A stretch of 64,000 nucleotides of DNA. Origin: Halalkalibacter oceani (GTDB lineage: Bacteria; Bacillota; Bacilli; Bacillales; Bacillaceae_D). The first letter of the stretch is position 1. Each line of letters begins with the position of its first letter. The stretch covers positions 39,100 to 103,099 of the forward strand of contig NZ_JAMBOS010000012.1 of the NCBI RefSeq assembly GCF_023715705.1, in the 5' to 3' direction. The notes under the pieces were generated by a model, which saw nothing but the letters and a program-made list of their open reading frames with translations, made no database searches and was not told where the DNA came from. Below are positions 52,965-62,130 of this stretch, one piece after another. The position numbers and the translations under genes were made by a program.

Positions 52965-53330
52965 ATGGAGACCGCGATTATCATTTTATTATCACTGGCG
53001 ATTCTTTTATTCTTACTGTCGTTTTTTCGAAAAGACAGCACCAAGAAGCTTGAACAGGAGCTTGAGACGTTATCGCTTACCCATCTGCAGGACATGTACC
53101 AGATCAAAAAACGGCTTGGCGTGCTTGAAGACGAATTGCTGATCAGCCAGCAGCGCTCCCCGTTCCAACAGAAGTCGCGCTCTCATCAGCTGATGCAGGA
53201 AGTCGTCGCTCTTTATGAACAAGAAATGTCGAGTGAAGAAATCGCCACAGCGACCGGACTGACATCTGATGAAGTCGAACGGCTCCTTATCCCTTATTTG
53301 CAGGCGGAGAAGGAAGGTGGACAGCGATGA
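52965..53330 (+). CDS. membrane-anchored coiled-coil protein with HTH-like tail
   Basis: 121 residues from the ATG at 52965 (AAGAGAGGTT upstream). A transmembrane helix (about 3-22) is followed by a heptad-rich coiled coil (LEQELETLSLTHLQDMYQIKKRLGVLEDEL) and a C-terminal helix-turn-helix-like motif (EMSSEEIATATGLTSDEVERLLIPYL). The layout resembles the DUF6115/SwrB group of Bacillus envelope proteins. The stop overlaps the next gene by four bases. Function unknown. Confidence 0.75.
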   Translation: METAIIILLSLAILLFLLSFFRKDSTKKLEQELETLSLTHLQDMYQIKKRLGVLEDELLISQQRSPFQQKSRSHQLMQEVVALYEQEMSSEEIATATGLTSDEVERLLIPYLQAEKEGGQR

Positions 53331-53782
53331 GCCACAAAGGGCTTCAAAGCTTTGCGGGCGGGCTATTTTTAGCTACGGCAATCCTCGGTGGGACCTACTA
53401 CTATACACATAGTATGAATGAGGAAGCGGAGCCGGAGAGGATCGAGCTGTCGGCAGAAGACATGATGAGCCGGCTAACAGCGGCAGGCTATACTGTACTG
53501 ACAGAGGCTGAACTTGAAGCCGTACGTGACGAAGCCTCCTCCGGCCAGCAGGAGGGAGAGCAGGAAAAACAGCAAATTATCTATCAAATGGTGCTCACGA
53601 TTTCATCCGGAATGACGAGCTATCAAGTAGCCGATCAGCTCGTAACCGGGCAAATTATCGACGAAGTTGAACCTTTTCTTGACTATCTCCGAGCAAATGG
53701 TTTGACACAATCGATTCGGACCGGGCAATTTCTCATCACAAGTGAGATGACAGTGGAAGAAATCATCGCCGTGATTACATAA
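53327..53782 (+). CDS. MltG/YceG N-terminal-domain-like envelope protein
   Basis: 151 residues. There is a hydrophobic N-terminal segment (about 9-27), an acidic stretch, and a C-terminal LysM-like fold, GMTSYQVADQLVTGQIIDEVEPFLDYL ... RTGQFLITSEMTVEEIIAVIT. This matches the non-catalytic part of MltG endolytic transglycosylases. The catalytic domain is absent, so a regulatory or glycan-binding role is more likely. Encoded directly before the convergent pbpA. Confidence 0.75.
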   Translation: MSHKGLQSFAGGLFLATAILGGTYYYTHSMNEEAEPERIELSAEDMMSRLTAAGYTVLTEAELEAVRDEASSGQQEGEQEKQQIIYQMVLTISSGMTSYQVADQLVTGQIIDEVEPFLDYLRANGLTQSIRTGQFLITSEMTVEEIIAVIT

Positions 53783-53819
53783 TGCGGCCGGTCGCTTCTC
53801 CGCTGATTTCAACCGCATA

Positions 53820-53865
53820 AAAAGGCCTGTCTCGCAAGGATCGTTTTCCTGGAGACAGGCCTTTT
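53820..53865. terminator. terminator between convergent units
   Basis: AAAAGGCCTGTCTC pairs with GAGACAGGCCTTTT (14 bp), with an inner AGGA/CCT pairing. It lies between the MltG-like gene and pbpA. Confidence 0.85.
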
Positions 53866-53940
53866 GCTTGAAGCGGATTGAGTTAAGCAGGAAGAAAGAC
53901 ATCCCTCTGCGCTCACCTTTAAAACCAATCCGCACTATGC

Positions 53941-56031
53941 TTAGTTTTCTTCCGTATCCGGATCTTCGAGTACAGGGCTGTCAACCATTTCCGGCCCATT
54001 CCGCTCTTCCTTCATATCAAAATAAGCATCGAGCATCCGCTGGGCAATATTTTGTGCCATACCTTGTCTTCCCCCACGTGTCTCAAGCTTGACGTTAGGA
54101 ACGACAACGGCAAACGCCACCTCCGGATTGTCATATGGGGCATAGCCAACGAACGTCTGATTATTTCCCTCGACCTCGCCCACCTTGACCTGAGCCGTCC
54201 CTGTCTTAGCAGCAAGCTGATACGGCCGGTCTACAAAGCGTGAACGCGCCGTGCCGCGCGTTCCGGTCACGACATCGCGCAAGCCCTGCTGGACACGCTG
54301 AATATGGGCATCGCTCATATCAATCCGGTTCAGGACAGTTGGCTCAAATTTTTGCACGACCGCCCCCTGTTCATCCTTATCGGAGACAGGCTCGCGAATT
54401 TCTCGGACGAGTCTCGGCTTCATCCGGTAGCCGTCATTGGCAATCGTCGAAATATATTGAGCAAGCTGCAACGGCGTATACGTGTCAAACTGACCGATCA
54501 TCAAGTCAAGCAGGTTCCCCCCCGCCTGATAGCCTCCGTCCACTCCGAGCGCGGTCGAAGGCAGATCAATGCCTGTCTCTGTTCCTAGCCCGAACTGGCT
54601 GAAATTAAAGCGGGCCTCATCATACGCGGCGTTGATCGAATTTCTGTTCCAGTTACAATTATTCGGGTAATGACAGCCGGCCATCAGCATCGCGATTTCA
54701 AACATATAAACGTTTGAGGACACCTCCAGCGCTTTTCTGTCATCAACCCAGCCGAAGCCGCCCGGGACGTATGATCTCTTAATCGGCGTTCCTGGAAGAT
54801 CGATCGGTCGATCATAGAACGAATTTCCCGGCCATGTAACACCGGTTTGAAAACCGGTTAAAACCGAGGCCGCCTTAACCGCTGAACCCATCGGAAAAGC
54901 CTTATTGACATTGCCGATATGGTCGGAATAATTACTGCTGTCCTGTCCGGCAGGATCATTAAAACCGGCCATTGCCAGAATATCCCCCGTGCGCGGATCC
55001 ATCATGACGGCATAGGCTGAACGGTCACGAATAAAGGAGTTACCAGCAAGGCGCATTTCTTCTTCAATGCTTTCCTCGACTTTTTGCTGGAGTTCCATAT
55101 CAAGCGCGAGCACAAGGTCATTTCCGCGCTGGCCAAGCTTCTCATTCACCGAGCGCTCAACAGTCTGGCTGCCATGTGAGGTCGTGATGCTTTCCATTAC
55201 CGCCTTTTGTCCACGGAGCACATCCTCATATTGCGCTTCTAAAAAGCTCGTGCCGACATAATCGGAGCGCTCATATCCGCGTGATAAATAATAGTCCAAA
55301 CGCTCGCGCGGAATCGGACCGGTCGAGCCGAAAAGGCTGCGGAACGAATCACCGTAGACATAGGACCGCCGTGAGTCACGTAAAATGTCGACCCCGGGAA
55401 GACGGTCAAGGTTTTCACTGAGGCGGTGCGCCTCTTCATCGGTGATACCACGCTTAATCCGCTGCGGAGAATTGGCATATCCACGCGCCATTTCACGATA
55501 AATCGCCAAAATTCGCAAATCCTGCTCAGAAAGGCTGTTAATCGCCGACTCCGGCACGCGCTCCACCTCGGCCCGGTATTCCTCGGAAGGATCGTCGAAC
55601 TGACTACGCTCTTCCTTTGACATAATGTCATAGCGTTCTTCCTCCGTCATTGTCAGAAGAATATAGTCCTGCTTATCACGTTCGGTAATGCTGTCCGTCT
55701 CAACATCAATTAACTTTTCAAGCTCCGTGGCAATTTCAAGCATGTGGGCGCTGCTTGTCGCCCTAGACGGATTCGTATAGGTAACGGATAATTCAAGCTC
55801 ATTATCGACGACGACATTTCCATAACGGTCATACATCAATCCTCTCGGCGCGTCAATTCGCGCCGTCGTGTTGCTTGTCCGTTCAAGCTCCTTCACAAAT
55901 TCTTCCCCCTGGACAATTTGCACCATCCCGAGCCTTAAAATCAAGGCTGAAAAAAGAATGAAAACTGCGAAAAACAACACATTCAGCCGCGCCGGCAAAT
56001 GATGCTTCTTCCTTGGTCGTACTTTGCTCAC
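53941..56031 (-). CDS. pbpA: class B penicillin-binding protein PbpA
   Basis: 696 residues from a GTG (GAGGGGGAGAGG upstream). One membrane segment (about 17-38), a dimerisation domain and a transpeptidase domain with S383-A-V-K, S438-S-N and K609-T-G. It is in the B. subtilis position sodA-yqgE-pbpA, where PbpA (PBP2a) cross-links side-wall peptidoglycan of rod cells. The tail after the domain is short and acidic. A close paralogue with a different SxxK loop (SSIK) is in the beta-lactam locus at 17.9 kb. Confidence 0.94.
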   Translation of the reverse strand: MSKVRPRKKHHLPARLNVLFFAVFILFSALILRLGMVQIVQGEEFVKELERTSNTTARIDAPRGLMYDRYGNVVVDNELELSVTYTNPSRATSSAHMLEIATELEKLIDVETDSITERDKQDYILLTMTEEERYDIMSKEERSQFDDPSEEYRAEVERVPESAINSLSEQDLRILAIYREMARGYANSPQRIKRGITDEEAHRLSENLDRLPGVDILRDSRRSYVYGDSFRSLFGSTGPIPRERLDYYLSRGYERSDYVGTSFLEAQYEDVLRGQKAVMESITTSHGSQTVERSVNEKLGQRGNDLVLALDMELQQKVEESIEEEMRLAGNSFIRDRSAYAVMMDPRTGDILAMAGFNDPAGQDSSNYSDHIGNVNKAFPMGSAVKAASVLTGFQTGVTWPGNSFYDRPIDLPGTPIKRSYVPGGFGWVDDRKALEVSSNVYMFEIAMLMAGCHYPNNCNWNRNSINAAYDEARFNFSQFGLGTETGIDLPSTALGVDGGYQAGGNLLDLMIGQFDTYTPLQLAQYISTIANDGYRMKPRLVREIREPVSDKDEQGAVVQKFEPTVLNRIDMSDAHIQRVQQGLRDVVTGTRGTARSRFVDRPYQLAAKTGTAQVKVGEVEGNNQTFVGYAPYDNPEVAFAVVVPNVKLETRGGRQGMAQNIAQRMLDAYFDMKEERNGPEMVDSPVLEDPDTEEN

Positions 56032-56084
56032 AGCCTCTCCCCCTCTCTTTTCATCTACGTTTTTACATGTAAAACACATTAGAA

Positions 56085-56316
56085 TAGGCACCTACAAGAG
56101 GTGCCTAGAAACATTCGCATTCATAACCCGCGTATGCCGTTGCTTCAATTGTTTCATGAACCTACTCTCGTAGGTGGGTGTTCGCAGACTCCCGTTCAAC
56201 GTCCAGTACAATGCTGGCATGTTGGCAGAGATTCAATATAGAACTCCCTGAAAAAATGCAAGGTTCGAAACAAGGTGAAGCTGACTAACACGGCAGGCAA
56301 AGCTTCGCTTATTTGT
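56085..56316 (-). ncRNA. putative rod-like noncoding RNA (6S-like)
   Basis: The sequence between yqgE and pbpA folds into one long rod: TGCCGT with ACGGCA, GCTTCA with TGAAGC, TTGTTTC with GAAACAA and GGTTC with GAACC form the closing stem. A side hairpin ACCTAC-GAGA-GTAGGT lies in the middle. An inner stem GGGAGTTC/GAACACCC and a terminal stem (GTTG, CCAG paired with CTGG, CAAC) complete it. A consensus promoter (56323-56350) lies just upstream and a 9-bp hairpin (56085-56107) at the end. This is the general shape of Firmicute 6S RNA. A long pbpA leader is the alternative. Confidence 0.5.
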
Positions 56317-56322
56317 AAACTT

Positions 56323-56350
56323 ATTATATCATATCAGCGATCTTTGTCAA
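56323..56350 (-). promoter_or_regulatory. consensus sigma-A promoter of the noncoding RNA
   Basis: TTGACA (56345-56350), a 16-bp spacer and TATAAT (56323-56328) on the minus strand: both hexamers are perfect. It fires toward the rod-like RNA and pbpA. Confidence 0.85.
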
Positions 56351-56366
56351 AGCCGGACCTTTTTCC

Positions 56367-57677
56367 CTATACGGATGTCTCACCTGTGTCTCCCTCACCT
56401 TTTTCCTGTCTGGCAAAGCTGTAGCTTTCCCCTCCCTTTTCTTCCTGGAAGCGAATTCCCTTCACGAAAAAGTAAATCAGAAAGTGACCGCCGCCGAGCA
56501 GCATCAGAAGAATTGGAATCGCTTTATCTTCGGGAAAGAAGGTAATCGTGAAGATAAAGGTCAGCACCGAGAGCACTCGGCCACAATTTAGAAACAATTC
56601 GCGGACGACGATATATTCAATTCGCATCTCGGCCGCCCGCCAGCTTTTCCCGATCACATCATAGGTCAGGGAGACATATGGCACGAGCAGCATCGGATAA
56701 GCGATTGAGATGACAATTCCGTACATGATTAATTTGGCAAACGAAAGATCGAAAACAATCAAGAAAATCGCGGCATACAAAATCGTTCCGCCAATCAGAA
56801 TCGAGGTTTTACGAAAATGGGATTTGACCAATCGTGTCACTGTATAATAGCCGACAAACTGGACAGCGGAAGCGACAAGTCCATATGTTCCGATCGCCAG
56901 CTCACTGCCTGTTGCTATGTATACCCAAACAACGATCACAAAAACAAACGTCCCTTCACGCAGCCCCTGAAAAAAATGGGCATGTAGAATTCGCCGCCAA
57001 TTAATATTGCTTTTTCGTTCCTTGAGAATCCGGCGAAAGTAGAACCTCCCCTCGGCTGATCGCCGTTGCAGCATAAAACTCAGCAGCACAGCGACGACAA
57101 AAAGCGAGAGTGAAATTGAAAACATGACCGTGTAGCCGGCAAACTTCTCCATCCTTGTGATCACCAGTCCGGATACGATTGGGCCGATCATGCCGGCAAA
57201 TGAAGTCAACAATCCGAGAAAACCGTTAAAGAAGTCTCTTGTATCCGGTTCTGTGATTTCGAAGGTCAGCACATTAAACGCCAGCCAGTAGCATCCAAAG
57301 CCGATGCCCAATATGGCACCGAGCACAAGCAGAAAGCGGTTCGCGTTATCCCCCAAAAACAGCACCGTGCAATAAAAGCTGGATAAAGAAATAACCCCAA
57401 GCCTTAACACGATCACGCGATCAATCCGTTTCGCCCATCTCCCGGCGAGAATAAAAGTAATTGGCTGCAAAATAACCGCAGCCAAATTGTAAAGAGCCAA
57501 ATCAATAAATTGACCTGATTGCTTCCAAAGGTAAACATTTACAAATGTATTTGATAAGGCGACACTCAATGCATAGAGTCCGCCGATTAATAATAAGATT
57601 GTCAAATCTCTTGTTAATTCCACATCTCCAATGACTTTTGAAATAAGCGATTTTTTCACCGACTCCACCACCCTCAT
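56367..57677 (-). CDS. yqgE: YqgE-like major facilitator protein
   Basis: 436 residues, about eleven to twelve hydrophobic segments of MFS type. Its position between sodA and pbpA is that of B. subtilis YqgE. IDRVIVLRLGVISL and GFGCYWLAFNVLTFEITEPDTRDFFNG (the family's loop) are its clearest stretches. The substrate is unknown. The ATG at 57677 has no clear ribosome binding site; GTG at 57659, after GGTGGAG, is possible. Confidence 0.85.
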   Translation of the reverse strand: MRVVESVKKSLISKVIGDVELTRDLTILLLIGGLYALSVALSNTFVNVYLWKQSGQFIDLALYNLAAVILQPITFILAGRWAKRIDRVIVLRLGVISLSSFYCTVLFLGDNANRFLLVLGAILGIGFGCYWLAFNVLTFEITEPDTRDFFNGFLGLLTSFAGMIGPIVSGLVITRMEKFAGYTVMFSISLSLFVVAVLLSFMLQRRSAEGRFYFRRILKERKSNINWRRILHAHFFQGLREGTFVFVIVVWVYIATGSELAIGTYGLVASAVQFVGYYTVTRLVKSHFRKTSILIGGTILYAAIFLIVFDLSFAKLIMYGIVISIAYPMLLVPYVSLTYDVIGKSWRAAEMRIEYIVVRELFLNCGRVLSVLTFIFTITFFPEDKAIPILLMLLGGGHFLIYFFVKGIRFQEEKGGESYSFARQEKGEGDTGETSV

Positions 57678-57822
57678 CAGTAGTGTGTCTCTTGAAAATA
57701 TCGTTATTCAAATTAATTCGGATCATACTTGCAGAAAGGAACAGCTCCGCTTGCTGTCCGAAGACAACAAAAAAAGAGCGGCGAAGGATACTGACTCCTC
57801 TTGCCACTCTTTTCCTCAGTTC

Positions 57823-58431
57823 TTATTTTGCTGCATCGTAACGCTTTGCTACTTCATCCCAATTAACTACATTCCAAAATGCGCTAATATAATCAGGGCG
57901 ACGATTTTGGTAATTTAAGTAATATGCATGCTCCCATACATCAAGACCAAGAATTGGCGTCTTGCCTTCCATTAAAGGAGTATCCTGATTTGGAGTGCTT
58001 GTGATTGCCAGCTTGCCGCCATCAACGATAAGCCAAGCCCAGCCTGAACCGAAACGGTTAGCTGCCGCATTTGCAAACTCTTCCTGGAACTTGTCGAAGC
58101 TGCCAAATGCTTCGTTAATCTTGTCCGCTAATTCTCCCGTTGGCGTTCCGCCGCCATTTGGGCTAAGAATTTGCCAGAACAATGTGTGGTTAGCATGTCC
58201 ACCACCATTGTTGCGAACCGCGCCACGAATGTTCTCAGGAACAGCGTCTAAATTAGAAACAAGATCTTCAATGCTCTTACTTGCAAGCTCATCATGGCCT
58301 TCAAGAGCTGCATTCAGCTTTGTCACATACGTGTTGTGATGTTTACCATGGTGAATATTCATTGTTTGCTCGTCAATATGAGGTTCTAGTGCGTTCGCTG
58401 CGTAAGGTAATTGCGGTAATTCGTATGCCAT
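57823..58431 (-). CDS. sodA: Mn-type superoxide dismutase SodA
   Basis: 202 residues from the ATG at 58429-58431, with TTAGGAGGAG upstream. The metal ligands lie in [12 protein letters not shown] (His), [11 protein letters not shown] (His) and [18 protein letters not shown] (Asp, His). It converts superoxide to peroxide and oxygen in the cytoplasm. The Gly-Gly before the HANH stretch and the downstream residues fit the Mn form. Confidence 0.97.
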   Translation of the reverse strand: MAYELPQLPYAANALEPHIDEQTMNIHHGKHHNTYVTKLNAALEGHDELASKSIEDLVSNLDAVPENIRGAVRNNGGGHANHTLFWQILSPNGGGTPTGELADKINEAFGSFDKFQEEFANAAANRFGSGWAWLIVDGGKLAITSTPNQDTPLMEGKTPILGLDVWEHAYYLNYQNRRPDYISAFWNVVNWDEVAKRYDAAK

Positions 58432-58666
58432 CTTCAATCTCCTCCTAATTTGAATTGCAGACGACTTTACCAACAGAAATGTTTAGTAAGTCCGCCAATA
58501 CCTACATTACCAAAATTTACTCAAGGTTGCAATAAAGAAGCTTGCTCTTTTTCAAGTTGGCTCCAAAATTTAATGTACCCCACCGTCCCGCTATTCAAAC
58601 CTCATCTTCAGCATATTGGCTCCTTTTTTTCCATACATATGTACAAACTATCAAAGGAGGGAGAAC

Positions 58667-59476
58667 ATGAACTGGTGGGAAGCGTTGCTTATCGGCTTTA
58701 TCCAGGGGATTTCTGAATTTTTGCCTATTTCCAGTACCGCTCACCTGCTGCTTGCCAAGCAGATTTTTGCTTTTGATACGCCGGCAGACAGTGAGCTCGT
58801 GCTTGAAGTTTTTTTACATGCTGCCTCCCTGCTGGCGGTTATTCTTTATTTTGCGCGTGAGCTGCTGCGGATTGTAAAGGATTTTACGCTCTATCTCCTA
58901 TATAAGCATGAGAAGCATTACAACCATTACCGCTTTGGCTGTTTGTTACTATTGACGACCTTTGTCACGATGGTGGCGGGAAAAGGGCTCGAATCTATTC
59001 TGGGTGAGCAGCTGACGACAGTCGCCCTGATCGGTGCTTCTTTAATCATTACCGGGATTTTTCTCGTGTTGATTGAGCACGGAGTCGACCGAGGAAAGCG
59101 AAAGGAGCTGACCTGGCGCGATGGCGTGCTGATCGGCCTTGGGCAGGCCCTCGCTGTCATTCCCGGCATATCCCGTTCAGGCAGTACATTAATTGCCGCT
59201 CTTTGGTGTGGACTCAGCAAGGAAGTCGCCCTCCGCTATTCCTTTCTGCTCTCGATTCCGATTATTCTCGGGATCAGCATCCTGAAGCTGCCGGAACTGA
59301 CTCAGGGATCGTACAGTAATCAATGGCCGTCCCTGCTGATCGCTTTCCTCTCGTCATTCTTTTTTGCTTTACTCAGCATTAAATGGCTGATTGCGATGGT
59401 GCAAAACAGTAAATTGACATACTTCGCCTGCTATTGCATTGGTCTCGGCCTGTTTTCATGGATTTTTCTTGCCTAG
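58667..59476 (+). CDS. uppP: undecaprenyl-diphosphatase UppP
   Basis: 269 residues, about eight hydrophobic segments. Both BacA/UppP motifs are present: GISEFLPISSTAHLLL near the start and IPGISRSGSTLIAAL in the middle. It recycles the C55 lipid carrier for wall synthesis and can give bacitracin tolerance. AAAGGAGGGAGAAC precedes the ATG. Divergent from sodA. Confidence 0.95.
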   Translation: MNWWEALLIGFIQGISEFLPISSTAHLLLAKQIFAFDTPADSELVLEVFLHAASLLAVILYFARELLRIVKDFTLYLLYKHEKHYNHYRFGCLLLLTTFVTMVAGKGLESILGEQLTTVALIGASLIITGIFLVLIEHGVDRGKRKELTWRDGVLIGLGQALAVIPGISRSGSTLIAALWCGLSKEVALRYSFLLSIPIILGISILKLPELTQGSYSNQWPSLLIAFLSSFFFALLSIKWLIAMVQNSKLTYFACYCIGLGLFSWIFLA

Positions 59477-59540
59477 GAAATCATTGATCTTACTTGGAGA
59501 GTATGCTATCGTAAACCAAAAGCAATTGAATCGAAAACAC

Positions 59541-59624
59541 CACTAGGGGCGCTTTTTAGCTGAGAGAGGTTCCACCTCAACCCTTATTGCACCTGACCTA
59601 GATAATGCTAGCGGAGGAAAGTGG
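59541..59624 (+). promoter_or_regulatory. TPP riboswitch upstream of thiZ-thiX
   Basis: CACTAGGGGCGC, GCTGAGA, CAACCCTTATTGCACCTGACCTAGATAATGCTAGCGGAGGAAAGTG in order are the THI-box blocks (given here in part). It is the second TPP riboswitch in the window. Confidence 0.93.
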
Positions 59625-59663
59625 CTGTTCTGACAAATGATTATCGATCGCAATCTGTCATGG

Positions 59664-59694
59664 CGCCACCTTTCTGTCGAATGGTGGCGTTTTT
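59664..59694 (+). terminator. terminator of the thiZ TPP riboswitch
   Basis: CGCCACC (59664-59670) pairs with GGTGGCG (59683-59689), followed by TTTTT, 30 bases before thiZ. Confidence 0.88.
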
Positions 59695-59723
59695 AGTTGT
59701 GCATGATTTCGGAGGCAAAGAAA

Positions 59724-60503
59724 ATGACCAAGGATCCACAGGAACTATTACGTTTAAACCAGCTGACCTTTCACTATTCCGCTCATTCCGCTCCCGTCAT
59801 CAAAGACTTGACTTTATCGATTTACAGCGGGGAAATCCTCACCATTATGGCCCCGAGTGGAACAGGGAAAAGCACGCTTTTCAAATTAATTACTGGACTG
59901 GCCGCGCCAAACGCCGGCTCGATTGAACTGCTTCAGCAGGAAAGCTCAGCCCGGCGCGAAATTGGCTACATGCCGCAGCAGGATCTTTTATTTGAATGGC
60001 GCACCATTTTGGATAATGTAACTCTCCCGCTCGAATTACAAGGAATCGGGCGCAAAGAGCGATATGAGCGGGCCAAAGAACGGATGAAGACGTTCGGCCT
60101 CGCCGGGACAGAGCATTCTTACCCTCACCAGCTCTCGGGCGGTATGAGGCAGCGCGCCAATTTCCTGCGGGCGACGCTTTCCGGTGAGCGACTGCTTTTA
60201 CTTGATGAGCCATTCAGCTCGCTCGATGCGATGACCCGTCTGTCGATGCAGACCTGGCTGCTCAGGCAATGGGAAGAAGCGACCGAGCGGCCGACGCTGC
60301 TCTTTATTAGCCATGACATCGATGAAGCGCTGTATTTATCGGACCGGATCGCCGTCTTTTCGGACTCGCCTTTATCGGACTATACCCTTTTTACCGTTCC
60401 TTTTTCCCGGCCGCGTTCACATGAGCAGCTTCTTGAAGCCGAGGGCGCTTCCTTAAAAAGAGAGATTCTTCGTCATCTGACAAAAGAGGTGACGACATCG
60501 TGA
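59724..60503 (+). CDS. thiZ: ThiZ-type ABC ATPase for HMP/thiamine-precursor uptake
   Basis: 259 residues from the ATG with GGAGGCAAAGAAA upstream. Walker A APSGTGKSTLF (about 44-54), Q-loop MPQQDLLFEWRTILDNV, signature LSGGMRQRANFLRA, Walker B LLLLDEPFSSLDAMTR and the H-loop FISHDIDEALYLSDR. The FEWRTILDNV and DEALYLSDR stretches are of the nitrate/sulfonate/thiamine-precursor group. The TPP riboswitch supports ThiZ. The stop overlaps thiX by four bases. Confidence 0.9.
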   Translation: MTKDPQELLRLNQLTFHYSAHSAPVIKDLTLSIYSGEILTIMAPSGTGKSTLFKLITGLAAPNAGSIELLQQESSARREIGYMPQQDLLFEWRTILDNVTLPLELQGIGRKERYERAKERMKTFGLAGTEHSYPHQLSGGMRQRANFLRATLSGERLLLLDEPFSSLDAMTRLSMQTWLLRQWEEATERPTLLFISHDIDEALYLSDRIAVFSDSPLSDYTLFTVPFSRPRSHEQLLEAEGASLKREILRHLTKEVTTS

Positions 60504-61252
60504 AGTGGATTTCAAATTGGTTCTATTCGTGGCTGCTGCTTTTAACGTTGTTGATTGTCTGGCAAATAAGCGCTCTCGCTGTTGGTCAGCCGTTTCTTTT
60601 TCCGGCGCCGACTCAGGTGCTGTCAAAAATGATTGAATTAAATGACACTCTGCTCTTTACCCATTTGCCAGCCACTCTCGCAATCATTATAACCGGCCTG
60701 TCGATTTCCCTCGTACTCGGCGTCGGGCTTGCGGTGGCGATGTACAAGCTGCCGCTCGTCGAACGGGCTTTTTATCCCGTTTTAATCGCTTCTCAAACGA
60801 TTCCGATTATCGCCCTTGCCCCGTTGTTCGTCCTCTGGTTCGGCTACGGGCTGACGAGCAAGGTTGTCGTCACTGTGTTGATTACCTTCTTCCCGATTAC
60901 CGTCAGCACGTTCGATGGCTTTCGCACGACGAAGAAAGACTATCTTGAGTTGATGAAAACGATGGGAGCGAGCAAGTGGCAGCTATTTTGCAAGGTCGAG
61001 GTGCCGTCCGCTCTCCCTTCGTTTCTCTCGGGAATGAAGGTCGCTGTTACCCTCAGCGTCATCGGTGCGGCGATCGGTGAATGGCTCGGCGCCCAGGCCG
61101 GCTTAGGCTATTTCAGCCGGAGAATGATGACGCAATTTGACGGCGCCGGGGTCTTTGCCCCGATCGTCTGGCTGTCGCTGATCGGCATCGCGCTCTTTCT
61201 CCTGATCCGTCTGCTTGAAGCGTCATTGCTGAAATGGCGGCGGACAAAATAA
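60500..61252 (+). CDS. thiX: ThiX-type ABC permease
   Basis: 250 residues from a GTG overlapping the thiZ stop. Six hydrophobic segments. The binding-protein-dependent EAA-like loop is KTMGASKWQLFCKVEVPSALP, and SQTIPIIALAPLFVLWFGYG is typical of the SsuC/ThiX group. It would import HMP or a breakdown product for thiamine salvage. The expected substrate-binding ThiY is not encoded next to it: the unit ends in two hairpins at 61252-61316. Confidence 0.88.
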   Translation: MKWISNWFYSWLLLLTLLIVWQISALAVGQPFLFPAPTQVLSKMIELNDTLLFTHLPATLAIIITGLSISLVLGVGLAVAMYKLPLVERAFYPVLIASQTIPIIALAPLFVLWFGYGLTSKVVVTVLITFFPITVSTFDGFRTTKKDYLELMKTMGASKWQLFCKVEVPSALPSFLSGMKVAVTLSVIGAAIGEWLGAQAGLGYFSRRMMTQFDGAGVFAPIVWLSLIGIALFLLIRLLEASLLKWRRTK

Positions 61253-61316
61253 GTTAGCCGAAAGTATTCGGCTAACTTCAAACGGCTTTGCGCTAGGACG
61301 CTCAAAGCCGTTTTTG
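61252..61316 (+). terminator. double hairpin terminating thiZ-thiX
   Basis: AGTTAGCCGAA/TTCGGCTAACT (61252-61277) is followed by AAACGGCTTTG...TCAAAGCCGTTTTTG (61280-61316), the latter with a T-run. The first hairpin begins at the thiX stop. Confidence 0.85.
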
Positions 61317-61523
61317 CATTTTCGTATGGTTTTTCGGAGGAGTCCCTGCCGGGTTGCTATTCCTCCAGTGCGATGTCGCCAGTTTTTTTCAGATTCATGG
61401 CAGCAAAAACAAGCATCGACTGCGGAAGGCGTGCCCCCATCCCGGTAACGAGGGCGAAGAGCCGAACCTTGATGATGAAACAAAATAAGCCTGTCGACTT
61501 TGTCTCCACCTCATTTTTGCCTT

Positions 61524-62108
61524 TCAATCGAATTGACCTTCGGCGGCTCGGGCAAATAACAGTTTATCTGCTAAGACATCGAAATAATACAAGTCCCGGT
61601 CAAATTGATGATTTAACTCGGCAACGCCAATCCCCAATGCTGCCGCATATGCCTCTTGCTCTTCGAAATAGTGCGGATCAACCATCTCTTCAATATAAGC
61701 CGTGACCTCTTCTTCCGTAACGGTTATGTCATATTCATCCTGTGCTTCCGTTACCAGTTTTTCAATCTCCCGCTTCCGTTCGTTTGTTGATTGGATTATG
61801 TCGGCCATTGGGCGGTTCGTACCGAATAAATGGTTATTAAGCAGGGACCGGAATAGCATTCTTTCTTTGTGAATGGGCTTGTATTCATATAATGCCTCAA
61901 TCTTTTGGGATGGATAAAGCTGAGCAAAATCATCTAAAGCGAGTGTGACCGCTGTTGCTATATCCATTTGGTAGCTGTCAATCTGATGCCTGCCATCCTC
62001 GGTGATCTCAAGCTTATCCGCACTGTGTTCCCAAGGCTTGTTTGCTATAATGACCACAGCAATGAGAGCAATAAAAACAGCCGCGGCTATATAGATCCTT
62101 CGTTTCAT
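61524..62108 (-). CDS. membrane-anchored hypothetical protein with SurA-like helical part
   Basis: 194 residues. A signal anchor (about 5-22) and an external helical domain. ITVTEEEVTAYIEEMVDPHYFEEQEAYAAALG resembles the N-terminal helices of SurA/PrsA-type foldases, but no PPIase domain follows. The function is unknown. It is 22 bp downstream of the lipoprotein gene, on the same strand. Confidence 0.75.
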   Translation of the reverse strand: MKRRIYIAAAVFIALIAVVIIANKPWEHSADKLEITEDGRHQIDSYQMDIATAVTLALDDFAQLYPSQKIEALYEYKPIHKERMLFRSLLNNHLFGTNRPMADIIQSTNERKREIEKLVTEAQDEYDITVTEEEVTAYIEEMVDPHYFEEQEAYAAALGIGVAELNHQFDRDLYYFDVLADKLLFARAAEGQFD

Positions 62109-62130
62109 TACGCTTCTCCTTCGTTTGATT

